NCBI RefSeq assembly: GCF_020382885.2
Contig: NC_058515.1
Span: 5,191,223-5,255,222 of the forward strand
From: Scatophagus argus
Lineage: Eukaryota > Chordata > Actinopteri > Scatophagidae
Reading direction: 5' to 3'
Length of the DNA: 64,000 nt
In this document: positions 50,142 through 62,830 of the stretch, piece by piece
How the letters are laid out: each line of letters starts with the position of its first letter
Position numbering within the stretch: position 1 is the first letter of the stretch
The notes under the pieces: model-generated
Told to the model about the DNA's origin: nothing
Database searches by the model: none
Seen by the model: only the letters and a program-made list of their open reading frames with translations
Program-made: the position numbers and the translations under genes

Positions 50142-51815
50142 ACCTCCAGGTCATTGTCAAACAAAAATGATCATGTGATTATCATCTGAGGAATATAAGT
50201 TAAATATAAATTAAATTCATGGTCAGCTGAGTTAGTCAATGCAGCTTTCAGCTTTTGTCAGGTATAATGTTTTCAGAATTAGAGAAGCATTTGAACATCA
50301 TAAACCACGGTGCAAGTGTGTCTGAAAACAAGTCACATTTCACAATAAAACCCCAAATCAGGCCGACATCTGATGGCGGCACTGGCGCTAACCAGGTAAA
50401 CCTTCTCTCCCATTTGAAAATCTAAAAGCTTAACACTACTGGTAACTTAATGTGCTTATTATTCTAACATCAAACTATATGTGCAGACAAGTCAGAAAGA
50501 TCTGCAACATGCAGCACAAGTAAAGTTTCATTGTCAGACAAGAAACAGAATAATATAGGAGAGATGCTTTCTCCTAAAAAGCTTGAAGTCACCGTGGAAT
50601 CAGTGATCCACAAGAAGATGAAGAGATGAAGGACAAGGCCGTAAAATCACAGGGAGTCAGGAAGTGGAAGTAAGGAAGTAATAAAGTCACATTCACCTTG
50701 TTCACAGTTGGTCATGCTGACTGTTTGATTTTTTGTTAGTGTTGCATTAATGCTTCAATTCAATAGAAAATCTCAAACATAGACTTTTCAACTGTATGTC
50801 TACTGCCGGGATGTACCGCTCTTAAAAGACATCTAATGCCAGGATGGGGAAAAAAAACCCTACACTAAAAACTACTAAATTATTTGCCTGTGTGTTGCTT
50901 GGAGAGTAAGTACAGCAGGCTTACTCAGTGTTCATGTGCAAAAAGGGCCAGCTGTGCTGCGAGATTTAAGACACTTCCTGACCAACAAAGTAAATATTCC
51001 ACCTTAAATTTGTCTCAGAATTGAAAATCATAATTTGGCAAAAATAATAGAATAATAATAGAACTGTCTTCCACAACTCCCAGGCCATTTCGTCTCCTCT
51101 TTGGGGAATGTTTCCTTTCACTTATGTAAACTTTAGGATGATCAGAAAAACCAAAAGCAGATTTTTTTAAACAAATACATTTAGGTTTTCCTAGCATGTG
51201 AGAACTTGCTGAGTTAATTTGAACATCTTATGCTCTTTGCAAGGGTGCTCACATTGGCAGGACTGAGGGTATTCAGCCCCTCCTTCTGCCCCTCCGGGTG
51301 ACACACTAAAGTTGGATACACTCACAGTACTGCAGGGCAAGATGATGCATTGGATTAAAGCCCATACTGCATGGTATCAGAATGCATACTAAGTCATTTC
51401 CACAGCTTTATGATATTACGGCTAGACCCAGCAGTTTGTTACTGCCATGAAGTTACAGGTATGCTATGAGTATTTGTGGCAAGTTGGGACCAACAACATG
51501 CATGGGTGTATTGTCCAACGGTCACACTGCAGTCATTCAAAATCACATCACAACAGCCTTCGATGTACAGTCCAAAACCCAATAAGCAAGTGGCTACAAC
51601 GCCCACAACTCCTGTGTTTCTGTCAAACCTCTCAATTTCCCTTCTCCTTGTAACTTCTTCATTCATTTGTTTCTTTCTTTTTCCATCCAATTAAATGGTA
51701 GATATATTAAGATGGACAAGTTGCTTCTATTTTGTCTATCCAGAACTCACAGTGTCTTCTTTGAGCAACAGGACAACTGCTCAGCTTTCAGGACTCATAG
51801 ACGATCTTCTGTTGT
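50142..51815 (-). other. tdrd7: Presumed tdrd7 3' UTR
   Basis: This is non-coding sequence downstream of the tdrd7 stop codon. No domain, RNA or repeat is recognised in it. Short open frames at 51439-51694 on both strands show no family resemblance. Confidence 0.45.
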
Positions 51816-54800
51816 CTACGGCTCATTGGTCAGCTCATCCGCAAATTCATTCATGATGTCGTGTACCCAGATGTCCCTTTCTTCCTGTGATGTGTCGACC
51901 AGGAAGACCGTCAACTTCCTGTCCCAGGGGTTAGTGGCATCCTGTATGGCCTCCAGCTGGGCCACAAGTGGTTTCTTCTCCACATGGTTTCTGAAAACAA
52001 TGGAAGCTTCCTCTGACCACTGCCTTGGCTTCAATCCTGCAAGAAAAACAGGTACAAAAGTTCAATTTAATTTTAATATGAAATTTTAGCATTTAATGTT
52101 GCATCAAAGAATCACCTTCTACGTGCCATGAGGGTCATAATCATTCCAGTGAAATTCTACATTTTGTTTCACTGAGGAACTTTAATAATAGCAAACAGTA
52201 GAGTTGGAACAGACAATCTGGAGTTTCCCTGCCATTGCCTGCTAAATCATCAAATGCAGCCCATACATATATGTGTACATTTGAATGAAGTCAAAAAAAA
52301 CAGACATTTTTAAAAATCATTTCAGGCTTTCAACATTACATATGTGGATTTTAACAGGATCAAATTGATATTCTTTACAATAAAGATCAATAAACCTCTA
52401 CTAAGATAACATGCAGAGCTAATCTCTTTAATTGCTTTACTTCTTTATTACTTTTCAACTGTTCATCTGCAAAAACTTTCTTTCTTTTATCTATTGTAAG
52501 GCAAGTTTTGACACAGAAAACTTTCTACACAATTAAGCACTTAAGTTCTTATTGTATAGTTTTCTACTCAACTGCATTAAATGCAGGCAATAATGAGGAA
52601 GGCAATAGTTGATTATTATTCTTCCGGCCAGGTATCAGCTTAGACTAAGGTAGAAAGTTGTGAAAGAAGTACTTCCTTCACTTAAATAAACACAGCAATA
52701 GTACTTAAAGTAAGTAAGCAATTGTACTGTTGGTTAACACAGAGCTAATTTTGTACAAAGCAATTAAAATAGGGCAGTTTAATTTATTAAAATGCATCAC
52801 ATTTTATAAGACCATCACATGTTTCAAATGTAAAATATTAATATGTAAGGTAACAAGAAACTATTAAATGGAGTTGAGTGAGTAAGGGCAGTATTTGCTT
52901 ATGAAATGCAAAAGTATAAATATAAAATATAAAATAATATACACCAAATGGAAACACTCAAGTAAAGTAAAAGTACCTAAAAATAATAATTTTGTAATTT
53001 ACTTAGGTGACTACACTTAGTGACACTTCAACACTAGAGAGTGGACACTTAGTATCAGAAATCAGACTGCTGTGGTAGGGCTCAATGTGGACGTCCACTG
53101 TACTCACCAGCCAGCTGCGCAGTGATTCCCTGGAACGGAAGCTGTCTGAACTCTTTGATCAAAGGTCTGAGCTGGGTGCAGCTAATCAGCTCATGTTTAC
53201 CGTAATCCAACTCGTACACAGACACCAACCCATTAGTCAGAACTCCCTTCACTAACACGCGATGCCAGCTGAGAGAAGAGAAGGAGGAAGAGTGGATACA
53301 TTTAGGCGAAACAGAACAGCTCCCAGTTGGCATGTTATTAAATATCAAGACGGAAGCACGTGGAATTAAATCATTGCTGAACTCACTTGTTCTCCACTTT
53401 AGCAGCGTATATCTGATTCTTTTCTATGTTGAGTGGTTTCTGCTCTGTTTTATTGTAGTAGAGAATCATCTCGCCCATCAACACCACCAGTTTGTACATA
53501 TCTCTCCAGGGCTGCAGCACAAAATGCCCTGGATGGCACGCCACTGATACATAGACATCTATGTTGTTTCCTGAAAAGGAAAAGACATGTGAACATGTGA
53601 TTTTTCAGGTTTCAGAAAGGTCAAATACTGAACCGAACTGCACTAAAACATACACAGTTGTTTACATGCCTTGGAAAATTTTGGACTTTATTAACAAAGA
53701 TCTTCATTACCTGCTGGAGGCAGCTCCAGTAATGGTGGCAGCTGGAGAGTGGATGAGGGTGATGACGGTGCCTCTGGTTGGCTGATGGCGGTCACGTTGC
53801 CTCCTGCAATTTCTTTGGGTCCTGACAGAGCCCTCCGGAGATGAGGCTTGGCTGGGACTGAGGTTGACGCTGGACTCCCATTAATGGAGTTAGTGGTGCT
53901 GGAAGTCTTGGAAGATAAAGTGGGTGTAGAGATCTTGGCTGGGCTGTAAAATTAAATGAACACATGAGATATGTAGCTTATGATGGTAATACATAGCTTT
54001 TGACTGAACATAAGCTAGATAGGGAGGGGATGATACAGGAGAATTTAAAAGCAGGAGGAACCTGTGGCTTGTCAAGAAAACATCTGGTCGCTGTTTGAAC
54101 AAGTCAGACTGGGCCATCTGATGGTTGAGGCTGCGGGCTGGGTCGTGGAAGCTTTTGTCAGTGAAAAGGTGGACGTAAATGCAGCGCTTGGTCTCATCTA
54201 CCTTGGCAACCTTAGGGAGGAATATGAAGATGAGTGAGGAGGTACATGAAGGCTGGAGGCCAGCAGGAGGAAGAGGGGAAACTAATGCTGGTGATAGTTG
54301 GGTTAAGTGAATTGTGTTTTATCTGAATAACAAATATTAAGAAAGTAACATAACAATGTGAAAGAGACATCACTACTCTGCATTTTCATTCCATAGATCC
54401 CCAAATCAACACATTTGAGCCTCCATCAATAATATTTGGTCATGTGAGAATATTGTGACATTGTTGTTGAGTCTGCTGATCTGCAGTGACAGGGGATCAT
54501 ACACATTTTGCAATTCAGCTGTTTTAATAAATTTCACTATTCAACATTGCAGGGGATGCTTTCAAATGTAGTCAAGGATCTGTGGCAATGTCTGCATCCC
54601 CAATCCGATGAAGGCATAATTTGAGAGCTTTCTAAAGCAAATCAGAAAGTCAAGGACAGGCAGCAGTTTACCTTCATGCTACAGTCTGTGGTGTTGAGCA
54701 CTTTCTCTCGAAGCCACTGGACAGCATCTGGAGTCCAGGATCCAACACTGACGGCCAGGTCTGCCAAACAGCACTTCACAGCCTAAGCACAGGTTGCTGG

Positions 54801-57800
54801 GCGTCATATTCTCAGAAAATCTGCATGAATGTGTGATGAAGCTGCCCTCACTGCAACAGCACACGAAAAAATCCTCTGAACCTATCACTGCACTCGACTC
54901 TTTTACTGACCTGTGGCGGGATGGCCGTGAGGTCACGTAGGAACAGGGGTGGGATCTCTCTCAGCTCAAATATCTCTACAGAAGCCTGCACTCCCACATC
55001 AATGAACAGGATGTCCAGCACTCTGCTGCCATGAAGGTTGGTGATCTAAACACAGAAGCATACACAGGAAAACCTGTTAGATTGTTGATCACAGCAGTGA
55101 ACAAAATAACCTACAAATGGTATATGAAGGTATCGTATATGACTGCTGTTAGATGTTCTGATAGTTTCAGATTATGTCTCTTTGCTGTACCAGTTCATTT
55201 ATTTCCATCTTTGCTCTTATGGTAACTACACCTGGTTCTTTTGTGCAGATGTGATTTTATTCCCTTTGTCAGGCCAATGCCAACCATATGTGGGTTGGGT
55301 TAATAATCTATAGTGTGTGCAGCAGGGGGGAGCACCATCTTACCTCTACACGGGACCATTTGCCTTTGTAACGAGCCAGACAGACTTTCCCACAGAAAGG
55401 TCTGGATACCAGGAACTCTGATGTTACCTGGAACAGAAACATGTTTCATCCAGACACTTTTATTGACCTGCTATTGTTAATGCTGACAGTACTTCCTTTG
55501 GATGGGTGAGGTTACTGTATAACCACTGATTTATGACTGCAATAGCATAATCCTATAAAAGTTCACACACATTTCACAGGTCCAACTGGTCGGTTGCAGG
55601 TGTGCACTGCAGCGACATCAAAGATTATTTGAAACAAACAGAGGCTGCTGATGTTTAAAGAAATTTGGGTGACACGTGTTAGAAACACAAATGGCTCACT
55701 TATACATTTAATGCAACAGTTGATTGAGATCAACAACAAAGTTACCAACACCAGCAGAGGGCGTTACTATAACAAATGTGACGTTCTCATCTATGGATTC
55801 CCAAACTAGATATTAAATTGTTAAAGTTATTCTCTGAACTTCGTTTTTACTAGAGTAAACAAAACCAGACCATCCAGATTGTTACAAGTTGTGAAAGTCA
55901 TTTTAAAGGAACTCAAAATTAAATGTATAAAAATCTTATTACTTTCCTAAATACTTGATAATTTCAAACCGGTGTAAGTTTGCAAGAAGTCTGTAGCCTC
56001 TTTAAATAAAAACATTCCACACCACACTGTGTTTACCTAAACACTGATGTAAAGCATTACTAAGTTGCAACTATGAGCTTTGAAGGACGGCAGAGGCACG
56101 CCTAGAAAAAGCACCAGCTCCACTGCGCTGCTAACAGATTAAGTGGCTTGGCAATGTCTTAACTCCAGATTATCAGGCTAATCTCAATCTGTCCAGAGCA
56201 CACTTGAAAGAAGTGAAGTCCTAACCCAGCACAAATACATTGACAAAAGTCTTTTAGGATGAATGTGTGAGTCCTAGTCAATGTTGTTTTCCCTCTGTGT
56301 GTATGGCATCTAACTAAACATGTAGGAACAAACACTAAATACATTTAACACACACATTAGCACAAGGCAAGACTGGAGTAGGTACAGAGGTGTGATTACA
56401 GACCAATGTAGGCTTATGGGTCTGTGTAGGTCTATAGTTGGAACTGCAGTGTTTGCAGCATGGTGTTAACCTGTGAGTGGAAGTACGTCTCAATATTCTC
56501 CAGTATCTCATTCAGCTTGGCAAGGCCTCTGGAGGGCAGCTGGCAGTAGATGGTCCCATCTGAGCAGACACTGCTAATAGTTACATTCATATAAGCGCTG
56601 TTCACCTGAGGAGAGCCAAGTGAGGAAGAGTTTAATGTACTATACACACACACACACAAATACACTCTCACACACTTCCACAGCCACATACATACACAAT
56701 CTCTACCTGTAACGGGCTGGCTAGTGTCTTATCCTGCAGGGCTTTCATACAGGCACCATTAATGTTGACATCATCATCCTGCGACGTGTCGTACAGGACT
56801 ACAAGAGGGGTCTGCCCTCTCTCTAAGATCTCAGCCAAGAGGATCCTTCCACTTGCCATTGTCTCAAACTTCTTCAGCACTGCAGGCTCCTGACAGAACG
56901 GCTCCAGGCCTGGATACACGCATACGCACATACTTAAATGTGAGGGAAAAAACATGGCATAGGAAACAAAATAGGAACAAAAAATGATAAAAATTTGAAA
57001 TTACTAGACCCTTTGGGTGTCCTAATGATTCAGTTCAGGCTCACCTGCCAGTTTACACTTGGTTGCCTGGAAAGGCAGTCGGAAAAATTTCTCATGCAGC
57101 TCAAACACTTTGGTTTTGCTGATCACCTCTGAGAAGCCATGATCCACATAGTGCACCTACAGAGCCAAAGGCAGACACCACAGAGTTAACTCATACTTCT
57201 TCTCATCTCACAGTTCATCTGCTAACCTTCCCCTTATGTTGTAACAAATCATTCTATGCCTTAAAGGAGACTTTTGATCCTCAGAGCTTAGAAAAAATTC
57301 TACACTTGCTTTTATTTATTTATCTTCAATCCATCAATTTTCCTTCATTGACTAGTGTCCTTGGTTATTTCCTTGACTTCTCACCTTGACCTTGTCGGCC
57401 ATGACCTCGCAGACTTGAGCCCTAAGGATCTCCTCCTCCTCCTCTGCCCTGACAGCAACAAGTTGACCCGAGCATGGAGATGACAAAGGAGATGGACTGC
57501 TTTGATCCAGACCGTAAAACTCCCTCATTTCATCCTCCATGGCCTCCTGGGCCTGGGAGTAACCTTCACCAATGTACCTGAGAGAGAAGGAGAAACAGAC
57601 AGTGAGGGATTTTTGAACTGCTGAGTGATACAGCACTTTCACACATACAGTTTCTCTCCTACCTGAGTATAACTCCATTTGTGTTGGTGGCCTCCACCAC
57701 CAGCACAGAGGGGTACTCCTCTTTGGGGATCTGCAGAGAAGGCACTGCATGGTTACTGAGCCTCCTCCCCAGTTCCTGTCTCACCTTCAGCTCCTCCTCA

Positions 57801-60800
57801 TTGATTGAGGAGGTCGTTCTATTACAATTCTCATCCTCTGCCCCAGTGCTGCTTCTCCTGTACAAGATGGCCCTCTTGGGGTTGTCAGGCATTGGGTAGT
57901 CGATGGTGCAGATGTCGGAGAGGAGGTGAAGGTTCTCCAGGACATGTCCAGGCAGTTTGGTCTTGTGAATAAATAAAATCAAAATATTCAAAAAAATATA
58001 TTAAGTGCATCTCACTCCTGAATTTGGTAATGGCATGAATATGATGACTCAAAGGGTTACTGACTTTGTAGGTGTCCTGGAACAGCTTGGGCAGCGCATG
58101 TGCCCACAGGCCATTGGAGTACTTCACCAGCAGCTCCTCTAGTTTCAGCTTCAGGTCAGGGCTGAGGGTGGCAGGGGAGGAGGGAGGGCTGGGGGACAAG
58201 GAGGAAGACGGTGGAGACTGAGGAGAGCGAGAACCAGAGCGAGTCAGATGGGTGCTGGGGGGTCTCTGCTGGGCAGGGGAGTACGAGGGTTTGTCTGCAG
58301 GGGCGTTTGAAGTTGGGACAGGGGCACAGGTGGAGCTTGGGTTAATGGAGGGTGAAGGGGAAGATGCGGGGGTCTGTTCTTTGGCAGGGTAGAGTAGCAG
58401 CTCTGATGGGTTGCTGCTGCAGGTTTTCTCTACCTAGAGGAATAAGTAGGGAGAACTCATTATAAAGCATTTTCTAGACAATATAGACTGAACATAACTA
58501 GAAATTCATGAATTAATCATTGTTGTTTACAATACATTTTTTAAGAGTGATATTGTTCACAAGACTGAGTTTTTTAAATTACCCTATTTGACTCGTTATG
58601 ACAAACTATGATATAAGATAACTGAATATCATCAGATTAAGATAGGGTTACATATATTAAATACAGGATGTTTATGTTTAGGAAATAAAGTATTTTTAAA
58701 TTTATCAGACCTTGTCTCGTGACCAATAATCACACACTTCACCTTTTTAAATGTCTTTTTGTGGTTCTTGCTTATGGGATTTTGTGCCTGATTCTACTTG
58801 TGGATATTGTGATCATAACTTGTTGCCTGGTATCCTGCTGTCATCATCTTAGGTATTCTTTTTATGATGCAGTCTGATATATAATTGATCAATTATTAAT
58901 TATATAAAGAAAGTTAGTTAGTAAGTTAGTTACGCAAATTAAATGGCACAAGTCCAAATAAATAAAAAAAAAAAATCTTTCCTTTACCAGACAAAAATGT
59001 GTATACACATTGGATGTCATGCCAGCTTTCATTAGCACCACTGTGTTATAATTTTATCACAAGATAAGAGAAATATAATCAATAACTACAGTAACATAAG
59101 GAGTACGCACGGTACATATGTGTGTCCAGGTCTCCAGGTCTTTGATGGACTCGGTGGGCAAGTCCTGTTTGTACAGCTCTCTATAGATCTGAGGCAGTTT
59201 CGACACCCAGAACCCGTTACTGTACTTTCCCAGGATCTCCTTGATGCGACCCTGGACCTGCTGAGGATTGTAGGGCTTTCCTTTATCCAAACCTGGGCTC
59301 TCATTCAGATTCAAGGGTGCTTTAGGATTGGAGATAAAACACAGAAGAAAAGAGAGATTACACACACATATGCAGGCAGTTGTTGTCTCTTTTGCTCTTC
59401 TTGTCTCAAAAGGGATGATTTGATTAAAAAAAGAGAGGTGGGTGGAGTAATGATAATGAAATATATCCACAAATGAAGTTAAGCTTCATTTTCCCCCTGG
59501 ATTTGTCTTCTGTTTGACTGGAACTTATGGATATTAGTTCTGGCTCCTGCCAAAGATTTTTCAATTTAGTTACACTAAAAACATCTCGGATATTAAAGTG
59601 TGAATCCATAGAGAATAATTAAACTGGACTGAGTTATAGCAGCATTTCACACACTGATGTATAAGTCTGCACGATTTCTAAAGGGTCTCTTGTTAGTATA
59701 ATTTTTTCCTCACTAAGGGATGTCAGGAAGCACAGGCTCTTAAATCAGTCAGTATGAAGCTTTAACAGTATTTTCTGTTTGCACAGGCCTGAAATAAACA
59801 TGTCTGAAATGACTGGAGCCCTCAACGTATCTCTCTCAAAGGTATGCAGTTTATTAGATTCCAGTGCTTTCCCCCAGGCTATAAAGGCCATAGTCCTTCT
59901 TCAAACAGGCAACATGACAACAAACACATTTGTAGCTGAGTTAAAAACGAAGTAAAGGGGAGGGAGGATCACACCTGGGGGTTTATTTAACTCCAAAGCT
60001 TTTAAAATACAGCTCATGTCTGCAGAAACCTCAGGGGACCAACTGAGATGGCGCTGCTGTTTCTTTTCTTCACACATCACGAAATAATGATGGTCGCATG
60101 GACATGATTGGATACTTAAGCACAAGACAGCACAGCATGACATTGGAAAACTGTCCTTTACTGGACTGAGTCTTAAATGTAAATGTCCTGTGGTGATGCT
60201 TAGAGCAGCTGACTGGGATGTAGCATGTCTGAAGTAATGCAGGTCATGGCTACAATTTAGTTCATTCAGAGGAGAAAAAGTTACACAAAATGTATTTTTA
60301 GCGTGACAAAATGCAGCCTGTCCTACTTACGACCAGTCTGTTGGGAGTTTCTAGAAAGGTGAGCCTGCACCTCCTTTTGAAATCGTGTTGGGAGGGTCAT
60401 CCTCTTGTCTGACCTGGACATGAGAAAACAGAGCAAGGAAGAAGATTAATTTCTATGGGCTCAAAAGAAAATCTACAACATCCTCCCATCCATCATTTTT
60501 GTGCACAGTTTTAAAAAGTCACAAAATTCTCACTTTTTAAGGCTTGGCTGCATGTTTGGTCATTAATCTCTTATTAGGCACAGCACATTCTGAAAACTAT
60601 GATAACATCTGAACATTTAACCAGATAATCTGCTCAAGTCTTTGTTGGTTTGTCCTCAGTACCATAACACATTAATCAAACTATCATATCTGAACTGATC
60701 TTAATCTTTGATCTTAAAGGTCTTTCTCAGTCCCCTCAATGATATAGTAACTGCTTTGTTTAAACCTCTCTCTTCTTTGTCTGTGCCTTCAGTCACAACA

Positions 60801-62830
60801 CCAGGCTCTCCCTGGTAAATAGCTAATAATGGAAGCGAACAATCAATAAAGAGACCAAAGACCCTAAAAGGCTGTGAGAAGGTTTATCACACTACTCAGT
60901 GAGCTCATGTGAAGTGTGAAAACAGAAGTAAGAGGACGTTAAAGATAACAATCACCATGATTTGTCTGAAAAGTAGATTGTGAACATTTTCAAGATCAAT
61001 CTCCATCTAATATTGCCCACCCGTACTTCTGTGACAACAGGGTAAACTACATCTACAGAGGAAGATTGTGTGATACAGTCAAAACTTCCAACACAGTTAC
61101 TGAGTCCAAGCTAAAGATTGATATTGAAGTGATTCCTTGAGACTAACGACCGCTTTAAGATTATTTAGATTTCGCTTCCATCGTGAATTTCTTGAAAAAA
61201 GGAACCGGTGATTTGTTAGCAGTATAAATTGTTGCACCCATATGAGAATGCTTCCAATCAACAGGCTACCCTGCTCGAGTCCTTAGTCCTGTGGTTTTAT
61301 TTTTACAAAAGTATCGATGTAATTCTTTGTTGGCACTGAATTTTTGTTTGCTTAATTTAGCCCTCCTACTGCCAGGCATCCTACACACACACATACACAC
61401 ACAAACACACACATACACACACAAATGATGACTGTACTGTCCAGTGGAAGATCTAGAGGGATACAGAGAGATGTGCTGATTCACTCTGTGCCGGTTTAAA
61501 AGCGTTAATCTACCAGAGAATAGAGTGGGGATTAGAAAGGGCTCACATCCCCCCTGCTCTCAGCTCGTGTCCCCTGCCAACACACCAGGCTTCCCACTCA
61601 GTCGCCACATTGAGCTGGCGGCACACTGGACACCCATGGAGACACTGACAGAGGACTGATGTCAGTTGTTTTCATAGTGGACAGACGAACAGAGCCATGG
61701 AATCGAAGTGGGAGAACCAGTCAATGAGCTGAATTAATCCTGATTCACTGTTAAAGCAAAGGAGATAGATCGTATCTCACAATGCTTTGGGAGTTTCCGC
61801 AATAAGAATGAATCAGGTTTTTAACCCAATCAGAGTCACGGTGAAGTGACAGTAGGACTCTGAGGCCAGATTCTAGTGGAACAAGTGTTGATTTTAGAAG
61901 AAAAATCACCAACAATCACACACACAAAGAGAAAAGCAACAGGGAGAAAGGACGCAGACTGACAGACAGACAGAAAGAGGGAACCAGAATAATCCAGAGA
62001 GCACATCATCAGCCCAGTGCTGAATAAGCAGCAGCAGCAGGGAGGCTGTATGCACGGAGACCAACCAGAGTTCAACCGAGCTCCCTTTCATCAGCAGGCT
62101 ATTCTGATTCAGCTCAGAGCACACAGGTGGGGGGAGAAAGAAAGAAAGAAAGAAAGAATGCCTTTTGCCTTTAGGCTGTGGTTGGATGAAAAAAGTTAGA
62201 AATGTGTAATCTACCACTCTAAAACATCTTCAAATTACTCCCAAGGATTGCTTTTTGATTTTTGTGACTGTCTGAGACAGCTGAAAGAATCTCGCTGCAC
62301 TGCAGAATGAATCTACGAGAAATGTTCTCAGCACAATGGTCATTTACACATTCTTCTAGTCTGATTTCATAAGCAGTGCGGAAGCATGGTTAGTGACTTT
62401 CAAATGTGCTATAAAATCCCACAAATATGTAGAGCTTCAGCATTGGGATATGAGCCACACAAGTCCTTTCATAATAAAGGCTCGCAACAAATCATATTTT
62501 TCTTCAACAGCAAAAGTATTGCATTTTGTTCTATCTCAAACACCACAAAACAGATCACTCAATCACATTTAAATTCATAAGTGAACTTCCTCACTACTCC
62601 CTTCACTCACTTTTCTGAGGGTGGGTTCCCTTTCCTGCTGGGTGTATTCTGACTGGACATTTTGTTCGGATGGACCCCAGTCTTGCCTTCTGACTGGCCA
62701 TCCCTCATGTCCCTCGCCTGTCTGAAGTCTCCATGTCCCGCACCTCGGACACCACCTCCTCCTCCTCCTCCTCCTCTACCCCCACCTCGCCCACGGTGGT
62801 TCGGCTGCCTCAGTGAGGTTTGAGGTTTGG
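51816..62830 (-). CDS. tdrd7: Tudor domain-containing protein 7, 17 coding exons, 5' end beyond window
   Basis: Exons in coding order: 62611-62830, 60331-60413, 59111-59319, 58065-58433, 57663-57961, 57385-57577, 57045-57156, 56707-56909, 56471-56605, 55344-55427, 54911-55045, 54672-54782, 54062-54210, 53711-53943, 53387-53570, 53108-53268, 51816-52036. Phases agree throughout and give 1,033 residues. The first exon is entered in mid-codon at [10 protein letters not shown], matching human TDRD7 after its first LOTUS domain, so the N-terminal 100 or so residues are missing. Visible parts: a Gly/Arg-rich stretch (about residues 12-32), LOTUS (about 118-175, [15 protein letters not shown]), a Pro/Ser linker, LOTUS (about 262-325, [15 protein letters not shown]), and three Tudor regions near 430-500 ([10 protein letters not shown]), 575-680 ([14 protein letters not shown]) and 850-950 ([13 protein letters not shown]). 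TDRD7 acts in germ granules (piRNA pathway, mRNA control) and in the lens. Two donors are weak: GTGCGT after 59111 and GTTCCT after 54062. The a or b paralogue cannot be assigned. Confidence 0.95.
52650..53035 (+). mobile_element. Degenerate copy of a common fish short-TIR repeat (hAT-like MITE) in a tdrd7 intron
   Basis: AAGTACTTCCTTCACTTAAA at the left and CTCAAGTAAAGTAAAAGTAC near the right are diverged forms of the ends of a very common teleost non-autonomous element. Internal matches such as AAATGCATCACATTTTATAAG (less its last base) fit the same element. The family name is from memory and uncertain. No transposase is present. Confidence 0.6.
61382..61425. repeat. CA/CATA microsatellite in tdrd7 intron
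   Basis: Interrupted CA dinucleotide run. Similar short runs occur near 56643-56658 and 62911-62929. Confidence 0.9.
62137..62158. repeat. GAAA microsatellite in tdrd7 intron
   Basis: Five or so GAAA units in the 2.2-kb intron between the two upstream-most exons seen here. Confidence 0.9.
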
